This document shows, in pieces, positions 43,014-51,741 of a stretch of 64,000 bases of DNA. The DNA is taken from NCBI GenBank assembly GCA_000989955.1, contig LBTE01000006.1:1-64000 (forward strand). The letters are read 5' to 3'. The DNA comes from a candidate division TM6 bacterium GW2011_GWF2_37_49. GTDB taxonomy: Bacteria; Babelota; Babeliae; Babelales; RVW-14. A program made the translations under genes and the position numbers. Each line of letters begins with the position of its first letter. The stretch's first letter is position 1. The notes below the pieces were generated by a model. The model was not told the origin of the DNA. It made no database searches and was given only the letters and a program-made list of their open reading frames with translations.

Positions 43014-44723
43014 ATGCTGAAGAAAAAAATTGGAGAGATACTTGTTGAACTTAATATTATTACCCAAAATCAGTTAAATGATGCCTTGGTAGAGGAAAAG
43101 TCTTCGGGGAAATTTCTAAGTCAGGTTTTGCTTGAAAAAAAGATGGTTTCTAAAATCGACTTGGCGCGTGCTCTAGCGCAGGAAGTTTCGGTTCCATTCA
43201 TAGAAAAAATTGTTGAACAAATGGCTGATACGCAGCTTCTTGGTAAGGTACCGCTTAAATTTTTACGCCAACACATTGTTGTTCCGATCATGTTTGAGGG
43301 ACAGAAAACGATTGTTACGTCCAATCCTAGAGATTTGCAGCCTCTTGATGACTTATCATTGCTTCTTGGTGGCGATGTTGGATATGCTGTTTCGACTGAA
43401 GATATTATCAATGAGGCGATCAATCGCTATTATCCACTTGAGTCGAGCAAGGAGATGATGGAGGAGCTTTCTGAAGGTGAGCACGATGGGCTTGAGATTG
43501 AAATTGGAGCAATGGATGAAAAAGATATCATGCAACAAGCGAATGAGGCTCCAATTGTTAAACTAGTCAATCACTTGATAGTGCAGGCCGTCAAAGAAGA
43601 GGCTTCTGATATTCACATAGAGCCCTTTGAAAAAGAGTTGCGTATTCGATACAGAATCGATGGCGAAATGTATCAAAGAATTATTCCGCCAAAACGTTAT
43701 CAAAGCGCTATTGTTTCTCGTATCAAAATTATGTCGAATCTTAACATCGCGGAAAAACGTGTGCCGCAGGATGGACGAATTCAAATTAAAGTTGGTGACA
43801 AGCCGATTGATATTCGTGTATCCGTTTTGCCATGCAATTTTGGAGAACGAGTTGTTATGCGTTTGCTTGATAAGTCCAGAGGCACGGTCGAAATTGAAAA
43901 GCTTAATTTGAATGCAAGAGATTTTACATTGTTAAAAAGAACAATTGAACGGCCAAATGGTATAGTGCTTGTCAGTGGACCAACCGGCTCAGGTAAAACG
44001 ACAACCTTGTATTCTGTTTTGACTCATTTAAATAAGCCAGAGGTTACAATAATTACAGTAGAAAACCCTGTTGAATATACAATTTATGGAGTTAGCCAAG
44101 TTCAGGTCAATGAGATGGCGGGTTTGACGTTTGCTGCAGCTTTGCGTTCAATTTTGCGACAGGATCCGGATGTTGTGCTTATCGGCGAAATACGTGACGC
44201 TGAAACCGCGCAAATTGCTACTCAGGCAGCGCTGACCGGACACTTAGTTTTAAGTACCATTCATACAAACAGTGCTCCGGCGACAATTACTCGACTCATT
44301 GATATGGGTGTAGAACCGTTTTTGATAGCATCATCTTTGATTTGCGTAATTTCGCAGCGATTGGTAAGGCGTTTGTGTATTAAATGTAAGCAAAAATACG
44401 ATCCAAGCCCTGAAATGTTAAGCAAGATAGCGCTTACGCCTGATACGGCAAAGGGTATCGAGTTTTATAAGCCTGTAGGGTGTGATGAATGTTTGAAAAC
44501 GGGTTATCGAGGTCGACTTGCGGTTTTTGAAATGATGGAAGTTTCTGATGAAATTGCAAAATTGATTGTACAGCGTGCAGATGCTTCAATAATTAGAAAA
44601 AAAGCGCTACAGGAAGGCATGACTCTGCTTGGAATGGATGGCGTTCGGATGATTAAATCGGGGCTGACGTCGATTGAAGAAGTGATTTCTGTCGCATATG
44701 TTGAAGATGTAGTCGCAGACTAA
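43014..44723 (+). CDS. gspE: Type II secretion / type IV pilus assembly ATPase GspE/PilB
   Basis: A 569-residue cytoplasmic hexameric ATPase that powers assembly of the pseudopilus. An N-terminal GspE_N domain (LKKKIGEILVELNIITQNQLNDAL) is followed by the ATPase core: Walker A GPTGSGKTTT (322-331), the Asp box and Walker B (DPDVVLIGEIRDAETA), and the His box (TGHLVLSTIHTN). A zinc site is intact: C455-x2-C458 and C490-x2-C493. GAGGAG stands before the ATG. It is the first gene of a four-gene block with the PilO-, PilP- and secretin-type genes; the pseudopilin genes lie 14 kb away. Confidence 0.95.
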   Translation: MLKKKIGEILVELNIITQNQLNDALVEEKSSGKFLSQVLLEKKMVSKIDLARALAQEVSVPFIEKIVEQMADTQLLGKVPLKFLRQHIVVPIMFEGQKTIVTSNPRDLQPLDDLSLLLGGDVGYAVSTEDIINEAINRYYPLESSKEMMEELSEGEHDGLEIEIGAMDEKDIMQQANEAPIVKLVNHLIVQAVKEEASDIHIEPFEKELRIRYRIDGEMYQRIIPPKRYQSAIVSRIKIMSNLNIAEKRVPQDGRIQIKVGDKPIDIRVSVLPCNFGERVVMRLLDKSRGTVEIEKLNLNARDFTLLKRTIERPNGIVLVSGPTGSGKTTTLYSVLTHLNKPEVTIITVENPVEYTIYGVSQVQVNEMAGLTFAAALRSILRQDPDVVLIGEIRDAETAQIATQAALTGHLVLSTIHTNSAPATITRLIDMGVEPFLIASSLICVISQRLVRRLCIKCKQKYDPSPEMLSKIALTPDTAKGIEFYKPVGCDECLKTGYRGRLAVFEMMEVSDEIAKLIVQRADASIIRKKALQEGMTLLGMDGVRMIKSGLTSIEEVISVAYVEDVVAD

Positions 44724-44748
44724 GTAATTTTGGAAGTAGGAGAGTAGT

Positions 44749-45315
44749 ATGTCATTTTGGTTGAATGACAATAGATTTATTGTGTGTTTACGCCAAGTTT
44801 CATTTGTTAATAAAATCTTATATTCAACTTTAATTCCAGGATTTTTTGTTTTGGGGTGGGCGTACTTTTTTTATTTACCCACTGTAAGTCAAATTAATCT
44901 TCTGCGGCCAAAAATTATTGATCTGGAGCAGCAAGTAGTAAATTTTAAAAATATTATAAAATCAATTGAAAAGGAAAAAAACCGGAACAAAAAGTTACAA
45001 CTTGACTTTGACATGCTTAGTCGATTAACGTTTGATTTTGGAAAAATTTCTGACTTTTTGCTTAACGCTATGACAAAACACAATCTTTCATGTTCAGCAA
45101 TTAGTCCACTTTATACTCGATTAAAAAATGGCTTTGCTAAAGATTACTTCAGCGTTGTTTTTAAATGTAAGTATGTAGATTTGATAGAATTTTGTCGTGA
45201 AATTGCGCATCAAAGGGCTCCTTTAAAATTTTGTTTTGCAAAAATTGTAAGGTGGAAAGATGGCAAAATTAAAGCGGATATTGTTTTTAGAAATGTTCGC
45301 GTTGATCATGCTTAA
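44749..45315 (+). CDS. PilO/GspM-like inner-membrane protein
   Basis: A 188-residue single-pass protein with one membrane helix (about residues 24-44), a coiled coil (about 50-85) and a small alpha/beta periplasmic domain. This is the PilO/GspM layout that links the ATPase platform to the outer-membrane secretin. No sharp sequence motif exists for the family, so the call rests on layout and position between gspE and gspD. It ends inside the next gene. Confidence 0.65.
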   Translation: MSFWLNDNRFIVCLRQVSFVNKILYSTLIPGFFVLGWAYFFYLPTVSQINLLRPKIIDLEQQVVNFKNIIKSIEKEKNRNKKLQLDFDMLSRLTFDFGKISDFLLNAMTKHNLSCSAISPLYTRLKNGFAKDYFSVVFKCKYVDLIEFCREIAHQRAPLKFCFAKIVRWKDGKIKADIVFRNVRVDHA

Positions 45316-45580
45316 TGCTGGCATTTTTATTTACTGTGAAAACATTCGAGATCCATTTTATCTTTCATCTTCTAATACGTATAATAAAAAATCTGCAATG
45401 ATTCTATTAACTGGCATTATTCGAAGTGCTGGCAAAAGTTGCGCAATTATATCTGTTGATGGGGTAGAAGAATCTGTTTTTGTAGGAGATAAAATTGCCG
45501 GTTTTAAAGTTTACGGAATAAGTACTGGTACAGTGATTTTAGCAAGAAATAACATCATTAAAAAATTGATTGTGGAATGA
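45260..45580 (+). CDS. PilP/GspC-like protein
   Basis: A 106-residue protein with an N-terminal hydrophobic segment (about 9-27) and a short HR-type beta domain: DPFYLSS, then LTGIIRSAGKSCAIISVDGVEESVFVGDKIAGFKVYGIS. The pattern of a Gly-rich turn followed by VGDKI.GFKV.GI is what PilP and GspC share; they bind the secretin periplasmic part. It starts 56 bases before the PilO-like gene ends, at an ATG preceded by AGGTGG. A shorter start at 45308 would remove the membrane anchor. Confidence 0.65.
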   Translation: MAKLKRILFLEMFALIMLNAGIFIYCENIRDPFYLSSSNTYNKKSAMILLTGIIRSAGKSCAIISVDGVEESVFVGDKIAGFKVYGISTGTVILARNNIIKKLIVE

Positions 45581-45605
45581 TTGCTTGAAGTGAGAAGGGA
45601 GATTT

Positions 45606-47321
45606 GTGGTAACGCTTTTTTTGCTCGTATTTTGTTTTTCATTTGTGAACTATATTTTGCCTGATTCATGTGTTTTGCCTTCAGAAAAATATGAAACAAT
45701 GGATATTCCTCCGACAACGCATGATTTGATTAAGCAAGAATCTGATAAAAAAGAGTCAGAGACACTGCATAAAATTGAGAATGTTGTCAAAAAAGTTACA
45801 AATAAAAATGAGTTGAAGGTGGAAAGTAAGAGCCATAAAAAAAACAACTTCCGTCTTGAAAATAAAAAAATAGATTCTGTTTATCAAGCCTCTGGTGCTG
45901 GTTCTATTTGGGAAGCTTTAAAAAATCCATTACTAGAGCGTGAAATTCGTAAGCGATTAGATGAGCAACACAACGATTTGGCTAAAATTGATAAAAAGGT
46001 TTCATTAACATTGAAAAAAGCTAACATTAAAACGGTATTTAATCAGATAAGTAAAATGACGGGTGTAAAAATATTAGTTGATCAGGATATTTGTGTTGAT
46101 GTTGAAAATATAGATCTAAACGATGTTTCTTTGCTTGCTGTTATAAAATTAATTATATCATCAAATAATCCGCCTTTGGCTGTTGTTAAGGACTGTGATG
46201 TGTGGCGTATAACAAAGCTTGCAACTGCTATCGACATGTTTAAATTTTTATCACAGCAGACCCTTGAAAACGATTACTTGCACGAAAGCTTTACCATTGC
46301 CAACGCGAAATGGGAGGACTCTTTTAAAAAGCGTATTGAAAGTCTGTGGAATGGGATAGTTGGCGAAAAAGATAAAAGCGACAAGGCTAAAAATTATTTG
46401 GTGCTTGAGGACAACACGCATAAAATTTTATTTAAAGGTCGGACCGATCAGGTTGCAATATTTAAAAAATTTTTAAAAGAAATAGACGTTGAGGTTCCTC
46501 AGGTTAAGATTGATATTCGAGTTATTCTAGCAAGCAAAGATTTTGAGGATTCAATAGGTTTTGATTGGTCTGGTTATTACGACCGACGTCTGGAAGTTAA
46601 GCGAACTGATTTTGTCGGAATGGGAGCTAAGGAGAGTCCAAGCGATTCTAATCCTTTTCAAAACGCTATCAACTGGTCTATGAATTTTGTACCTGGATTG
46701 TCATATTTTAAGGGCTCAGATGCAAAAATAAGATTACCATTTTTATTCGGAAACAAGAATTTTGATTGGAATCGCTGGAATATAATAATCAATGCCGCAG
46801 AAAATAAAGGAGAGGTTAAGACAGTCATCAAGCCAACTCTTTTAGTCAATAACGAGGAGTGGGCCGAGATTTTGGTTGGTCAAGAAATGCCTCACGAAAC
46901 TAAAATAGCTGAAACAGTTGAGGGACAACCTTCAAATATTTCAACAACTCAGTACAAAGATATTGGGATAAAAATTAAAATTAAATCAATGGTTGTACCG
47001 CGTAATGATGCTGTTTTTATGGATATATTTGTTGAAAATTCCCACTTGAGAAAGTCTAAATTTGACTTCAAAACATTGCCAAGTCAGGAAAAAGAGGGCT
47101 TCAATTATATGATAGAAACGTCGCGATCAAAAAACCGTGTGCTGCTCAAAAGTGGTCATACAACATTGATCAGTGGCTTGATTAGTAATTCTGAAGAAAA
47201 AGTTAAAACAGGTGTACCATTTTTACAAGATCTTCCAGGGCTGGGATGGCTGTTTCAGGGCAATACTAAGGCTTCTTTTGATAAACAGCTTCTTATTTTT
47301 ATTACTCCAACTGTTGTTTAA
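45606..47321 (+). CDS. gspD: Secretin GspD/PilQ
   Basis: The outer-membrane channel of the system, 571 residues. A signal segment is followed by a Lys/Ser-rich linker, a secretin N-domain (LTLKKANIKTVFNQISKMTGVKILVDQDI), another short N-domain with ILFKGRTDQVAIFKKFLKEIDVEVPQVKIDIRVIL, and the C-terminal secretin barrel. The barrel ends in the typical VPFLQDLPGLGWLFQ segment followed by LLIFITPTVV. The start is a GTG with an AAGGGAG site five bases before it; no ATG lies nearby. This is the last gene of the block. Confidence 0.92.
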   Translation: MVTLFLLVFCFSFVNYILPDSCVLPSEKYETMDIPPTTHDLIKQESDKKESETLHKIENVVKKVTNKNELKVESKSHKKNNFRLENKKIDSVYQASGAGSIWEALKNPLLEREIRKRLDEQHNDLAKIDKKVSLTLKKANIKTVFNQISKMTGVKILVDQDICVDVENIDLNDVSLLAVIKLIISSNNPPLAVVKDCDVWRITKLATAIDMFKFLSQQTLENDYLHESFTIANAKWEDSFKKRIESLWNGIVGEKDKSDKAKNYLVLEDNTHKILFKGRTDQVAIFKKFLKEIDVEVPQVKIDIRVILASKDFEDSIGFDWSGYYDRRLEVKRTDFVGMGAKESPSDSNPFQNAINWSMNFVPGLSYFKGSDAKIRLPFLFGNKNFDWNRWNIIINAAENKGEVKTVIKPTLLVNNEEWAEILVGQEMPHETKIAETVEGQPSNISTTQYKDIGIKIKIKSMVVPRNDAVFMDIFVENSHLRKSKFDFKTLPSQEKEGFNYMIETSRSKNRVLLKSGHTTLISGLISNSEEKVKTGVPFLQDLPGLGWLFQGNTKASFDKQLLIFITPTVV

Positions 47322-47384
47322 AACGCTTTCATTTTACTCGAATTTTATGATTAAATATCTTACAGCGCCAAAACAATAATGTTT

Positions 47385-47535
47385 AGCGTTATACATTAAC
47401 CATGCCCGCTTAAACACCGCTGCATATCGTGCTTGTATGAGTTTTGATAATTTTTTAGATGCGGCCTACCGGCAACGATTGGGAGCGAGTTGCCGAATGA
47501 CTTTTTCATAAATTGCGTAAAGTGGCATCGCTATC
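47385..47535 (+). repeat. Dispersed intergenic repeat A, copy 8
   Basis: Fills the convergent gap between gspD and the LOG-family gene. The core is GATAATTTTTTAGATGCGGCC followed by CGGCAACGATTGGGAGCGAGTTGCCG, in which CGGCAAC pairs exactly with GTTGCCG: a different stem from other copies at about the same place. It ends at the stop codon of the LOG gene. Confidence 0.78.
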
Positions 47536-47538
47536 AAT

Positions 47539-48282
47539 TTATTGTTTGTCATTAATTTCGTCTTGAAGTAATGATGAATCCTGCTTTTTGCAAGCAGTTA
47601 TAATAATGTTAGCCGCTTCTTCTACGCTATCTGTAAGTCTGACTAACTTTGTATCTTCTGCGTTTATTAAACCATGTTCAAGAGCTCTTGTTGTTGACCA
47701 CACTGAAAGAGGGCTCCAGTAATCACGATCCATCAACACTATCGGAACTTTGGTCATTCTATTGCATTGGACCAATGTTAGTATTTCGGACAACTCATCC
47801 ATTGTTCCATATCCGCCTGGAAATATTACAAAACCTACAGAATATCTTACGAGCAGCCATTTACGTGCAAAAAAGTGCTCCATGACGATATTTTCTTGAA
47901 CGTACGGATTGGCTCGTTCTTTATTAAGTTTTATAAGGCCAATGCCGGCTGAAACAAATTTTGGGTAACATCTTGATTTACGATTTAATTTACATTCTTT
48001 ATAGTTTTCGCTAACAAATTGAAAAGCTCCCATGTTTGCAGCTTCCATTATTCCTGGGCCACCGCCAGTGACGATAGAAAACCCTTCTCTGGCTAAAATA
48101 TTGGCAAGCTTTTTTGCATCCTGTCCCCACTTACTTTCTAGCAAAACCCTGGCGCCTCCGAAAATTGTTATTGCTGGTTGTGGTAGTTTGGTAAGCTTCC
48201 ACATTCCCCACATCAAGCGAGCGTTTGTCTTCATGAGGCTTTTAAGAAATTTTAAATATTCTCGTAGCCTTAAAATAAACAT
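47539..48282 (-). CDS. LOG-family nucleotide phosphoribohydrolase
   Basis: A 247-residue Rossmann-fold protein of the LOG family, often mislabelled lysine decarboxylase. The two hallmarks are present: GGGPGIMEAANMGA (phosphate-binding loop) and PGGYGTMDELSE (PGGxGTxxE). Members cleave nucleoside 5'-monophosphates to base and ribose 5-phosphate; in plants this releases cytokinins. The bacterial role is usually nucleotide turnover. It follows the aldolase gene by 15 bases in the same transcript. Confidence 0.9.
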   Translation of the reverse strand: MFILRLREYLKFLKSLMKTNARLMWGMWKLTKLPQPAITIFGGARVLLESKWGQDAKKLANILAREGFSIVTGGGPGIMEAANMGAFQFVSENYKECKLNRKSRCYPKFVSAGIGLIKLNKERANPYVQENIVMEHFFARKWLLVRYSVGFVIFPGGYGTMDELSEILTLVQCNRMTKVPIVLMDRDYWSPLSVWSTTRALEHGLINAEDTKLVRLTDSVEEAANIIITACKKQDSSLLQDEINDKQ

Positions 48283-48297
48283 TGGCGCTTCCTTTTT

Positions 48298-49203
48298 TTA
48301 TAAAATATTTATTACAGCATCATTATAGATAATATCAGAAATACGGTTGCAAAATGCTACAGCTTCGTCCAAATTTCGTTGATGCAAGTTTCGCCCAACT
48401 GCTATCCCTGACGTGCCTCCCGTGTGCAGTTGATGATATAGCGAGGTTAAAAAATCTTCTTGATTTTTCATTGTTCCACCAGAACAGACAATTTTTGTTC
48501 TTCCTGCCGCAATGGTTGCATGTTTTAATAATTTTGCCGATTCAAAGCTGTTTGCTGAAAGCGGCGGATTAACTTTTACAAAATCAGCATTGATCCCAAG
48601 CCCAACTCCGCAAGCCCCCGCAATTATTTCTCCTGAGAGTTCATCTTTGACTGATTTACCTCGAGGGTATATCCAAATAACTGAAAGCATGCCGTGTTGG
48701 TGTGCCTGCCAAATTACTTGTGCAACGTGGCTTAACATCTGGCTTTCATATTTACTGCCAAGATAAAGAGTGTATCCAACGCCCAAAACCTTTAAACCTG
48801 AATTTTGTTTAAATTCTGCGACTTGATCAACAGTGTGAATTTGAAAACTCATTGGATCATCAAGATCTTTTGATACCAGATTTGTTTTTGCATTGAGTTT
48901 TACTAGATATTTAACATCTTTATAATTTTGGCCGTATCTAGCAATCAAGCCCAGGTGTGTTGCAAAAACCCCAACATTGCCATGCTTTGCTATTTCAAAC
49001 ATGTGCTTTGGATCGGCATCATCAGGAGATATCCCTGGTCCATAAAAGTCTTGGTTTAGATGCTCAATTTTTTGATCACCAGCAAATAAAAACAAGCGCC
49101 CGGTATTTTTTGTTGCAGCCAAAAAATTTTGAATGTAAGTTTCTTGCAATTTTGGCGGAACCGTTAGAGGAACCTTAATATTTTCTTTTTTTATTTCAAT
49201 CAT
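48298..49203 (-). CDS. fbaB: Class I fructose-bisphosphate aldolase (archaeal-type, DhnA/FbaB family)
   Basis: A 301-residue TIM-barrel aldolase. Seen are LFLFAGDQKIEHLNQDFYGPG (the first strand and phosphate-side loop), SVIWIYPRGKSVKD, NADFVKVNPP with the Schiff-base lysine in the FVKVN strand, and the phosphate-binding end GGTSGIAVGRNLHQR. It may split fructose 1,6-bisphosphate or make it for gluconeogenesis; a relative with another aldol substrate is possible. The ATG overlaps the stop of the upstream gene (ATGA), so both are translated together. Confidence 0.85.
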   Translation of the reverse strand: MIEIKKENIKVPLTVPPKLQETYIQNFLAATKNTGRLFLFAGDQKIEHLNQDFYGPGISPDDADPKHMFEIAKHGNVGVFATHLGLIARYGQNYKDVKYLVKLNAKTNLVSKDLDDPMSFQIHTVDQVAEFKQNSGLKVLGVGYTLYLGSKYESQMLSHVAQVIWQAHQHGMLSVIWIYPRGKSVKDELSGEIIAGACGVGLGINADFVKVNPPLSANSFESAKLLKHATIAAGRTKIVCSGGTMKNQEDFLTSLYHQLHTGGTSGIAVGRNLHQRNLDEAVAFCNRISDIIYNDAVINIL

Positions 49204-50756
49204 TTCGTTATATCCTTTGTTTCTTCGATTGCAAATAAGGCTAATGCTTTATTCTTAAACTCATCAAAAGAGTCATGAGGTTTCAGGTAAATATTACTTT
49301 TTTGAAAGAATGTTAGCAAAGATTTTAATTTTAAAGCCTCATCTGTGGCTTGTCTAATGATATCGATTGTGACTGGAGCATGCCAGCAACAGTGCCAAAT
49401 ATAAACACGTTCGACCAAATTATTATTTTCTTTGTTATATTTTGTATTGAATTCTTGCAATCCTGGAAAGTTTGATTTAGAAACAATATTTTCACTCGTT
49501 GCGTCTTCACGTGTATTAAAGCCTAGAACAAAATCGTTAATTTCTGGATCTAAAAAATAATGGAGAAATAGTCGGCCCATTTTCTTTTTTAAAATAACGT
49601 ACGGTGAAAAGCCATTATTTGCATATGTTATATCCATCGGTGATGTTTTAAAGCACTCAAAAAATGCTTTAACAACGTCTTTGCTTTGTATCGTTTTTTC
49701 AGAATAAAGTTTGCCGGTAATATCTGTTGAGGAATCATTGTCATTCGGAGCCGAAATAACGCCGATCATAAGTCCACCATCTTTTAGTATTGGTACAAGG
49801 ACTGGCATTACTCCGGCACTCCATGCAGCATTTAAATAAATTGTTTTCGCTGTTATCTTTAAATTATCTGTTAATCGAAATTTAAAATTGTCGAGATCTT
49901 TACGAATATCTGTGAATGTTTTTTGAGGTATTCCGCCTAACGATTTTAGAGTTGATTCTTCCTTTGATTCATTGCCTAGTTCATCGATAGAATATTCAAA
50001 TTTTTGTTGCTGCCAATCTGGATCTGACGTTGCATTGATTAGGCTACAACTTCTTTTGAATGCATTTATCATACTTTTGCCTGGATCATTTATTGCATTT
50101 TTGACTTCATTATTTAAAAGTAGGCACAAATTCAAAAATTCTATGAGTTGAAAGCCTGCACATGCTATCGGCAGTTCTCTGTAAAAATTGCCGTAGCCTC
50201 CTGTAAATTGTAGCAATTCAAGCGTTTTGCCGTACAAAGATGGCTTTTTATTTAATAATTGAACACTGGCTTCTGCAGCTACTTCTATCCCGAATGATAT
50301 TTTATTATCTGTTTCGAATAACGGATATTTGCCACGAGTTAATGCTTGATACGAGCAAATGCGAAGGTTTCGTAATTCTTTGAATTGCTGTTTTATTTTT
50401 ATATCTTTAGTGTTTGCGATGCGCATATCTATTTTTTCAATGAACAGATCATAATATCTTCTTAAATCATATCTGTTTTTTAAGTCTGTTCCGTACTCGG
50501 TTCTGAATATTTTGGGATCCAAATATTCGTCTAGGTCTGACTTAATATCTTCAAAATCAGAGCCAGCTTGTTCTAGTTTGCCTTTATTTAAATCCTTTAA
50601 TGTATTGCTCAGCGATTCTAGTGCCAAAACGTTGGAGTTTTCACCAGGCTGTGTGATTATTGGCTTTACGCAGACAAGTGATAAAATTTCGCTATCTGCG
50701 ATAATGGTGTTTTTCAATAAAGTTAATATAAGTAGAATAAAAATTTTTTTGTTCAT
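49200..50756 (-). CDS. Exported protein of 518 residues, unknown function
   Basis: A signal peptide (MNKKIFILLILTLLKNTIIA) opens a protein with no recognisable domain. The mature part has a Leu/Asp/Lys-rich helical first third, then mixed segments with LYGKTLELLQFTGGYGNFYR and AWSAGVMPVLVPILKDGGLMIGVISAP, and a C-terminal VYIWHCCWHAPVTIDIIRQATDEAL segment that contains a Cys/His pair. The gene is translationally coupled to the cytoplasmic aldolase, which is odd for an exported protein. Upstream a 136-bp gap holds no clear promoter. Confidence 0.7.
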   Translation of the reverse strand: MNKKIFILLILTLLKNTIIADSEILSLVCVKPIITQPGENSNVLALESLSNTLKDLNKGKLEQAGSDFEDIKSDLDEYLDPKIFRTEYGTDLKNRYDLRRYYDLFIEKIDMRIANTKDIKIKQQFKELRNLRICSYQALTRGKYPLFETDNKISFGIEVAAEASVQLLNKKPSLYGKTLELLQFTGGYGNFYRELPIACAGFQLIEFLNLCLLLNNEVKNAINDPGKSMINAFKRSCSLINATSDPDWQQQKFEYSIDELGNESKEESTLKSLGGIPQKTFTDIRKDLDNFKFRLTDNLKITAKTIYLNAAWSAGVMPVLVPILKDGGLMIGVISAPNDNDSSTDITGKLYSEKTIQSKDVVKAFFECFKTSPMDITYANNGFSPYVILKKKMGRLFLHYFLDPEINDFVLGFNTREDATSENIVSKSNFPGLQEFNTKYNKENNNLVERVYIWHCCWHAPVTIDIIRQATDEALKLKSLLTFFQKSNIYLKPHDSFDEFKNKALALFAIEETKDITK

Positions 50757-50892
50757 ACATCTCTCCTAAATTTTATGAAGTTATAAAATATCTATTTAGC
50801 TTGGGGCATTTATTGTAAAAAGCATGTAACGTGAAGCTTTCAATGGCGATGGCTCTTTTTCTTATTTCCAATTTGACTGAAAATATTAAATT

Positions 50893-51237
50893 CTATTTTG
50901 GGTGTTTCATGCTTTGTTCAAATTCAGATATTTTTTGATGTAGAATTTCTATGATAGAAGGCGCAATATCTTCGTCTATGTCAATAGCTAAATAATTATA
51001 ATTATGCCTAACTGAATTAACTTCAAAGCCTCCATCATTTAAATTTTTTATTAGAGTCACAATTCTTGTATGAAGCATAAAGTTTGTATAAGCGCAAGCT
51101 ACGATTGTATTTTGTTGGGGGTTATAATCAGCGGTGAACTTGGTATCTGCTTGTTTGTGGCCAGGACTTGATTCCATGGCATGGCCCATAAAAACTGTAC
51201 TTACGAATAATATTTGTAAAAATATGCGTTTTAACAT
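50893..51237 (-). CDS. Small exported protein, unknown function
   Basis: A 114-residue protein with a signal peptide (MLKRIFLQILFVSTVFMGHA) and a mature domain of about 90 residues. The domain contains a single Cys (VACAYTN), two helices and a few strands, and may be a small ferredoxin-like fold (VTLIKNLNDGGFEVNSVRHNYNYLAIDI...). No family is recognised. It is the downstream neighbour of ybeY on the same strand, with a 39-base gap. Confidence 0.6.
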   Translation of the reverse strand: MLKRIFLQILFVSTVFMGHAMESSPGHKQADTKFTADYNPQQNTIVACAYTNFMLHTRIVTLIKNLNDGGFEVNSVRHNYNYLAIDIDEDIAPSIIEILHQKISEFEQSMKHPK

Positions 51238-51276
51238 GGTTTACCTTTGATAAAAAAATACTTTAGTCGTACGCAT

Positions 51277-51741
51277 TTAATAATACTCAAGTTTAACTGA
51301 TTTTAGAAGCCGTTTTTCAAGCTTGAGCATTTCATTGTATTCATTGTCTGTGTGGTGGTCATGGCCAATCAAGTGAGCGATACCATGGGCGAGTAGGGCG
51401 GTCAGGTGATGTTGCAACGTGCGGTTCCATTTTTCGGCAGCATCTTTTTGCACGTGTTCAAGCGAAATAATGATGTCGCCCAGGTTTTTGTCGTCTGGTG
51501 AAGTTACTTTTATTTTTTGTCCTGGCTTTAAGTTTGGATGAAACGGAAACGAAAGAATGTCGGTGGCTTTGTCTTTGTTTCTGAATTGATTGTTGATAGC
51601 ATGAATAGATTTATTTGTTGTCAGCAGGATATTTAAATCAAAATCGGCGTAATCCAGCACGCCCAGTATTTTTTGTGCTTGGGCGTGCAATTTTTTGACA
51701 TCTACCTTAATTTTTCTTTGCCTGTTTTTAATCAAAATCAT
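51277..51741 (-). CDS. ybeY: Endoribonuclease / rRNA maturation factor YbeY
   Basis: A 154-residue metal-dependent protein used in 16S rRNA processing and ribosome quality control. The zinc-binding motif HGIAHLIGHDHH contains the three His in the order H-x3-H-x5-H, and NKDKATDILSFPF is the other family hallmark. It overlaps the end of valS by 4 bases (ATGA), so the two are translationally coupled. Confidence 0.95.
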   Translation of the reverse strand: MILIKNRQRKIKVDVKKLHAQAQKILGVLDYADFDLNILLTTNKSIHAINNQFRNKDKATDILSFPFHPNLKPGQKIKVTSPDDKNLGDIIISLEHVQKDAAEKWNRTLQHHLTALLAHGIAHLIGHDHHTDNEYNEMLKLEKRLLKSVKLEYY

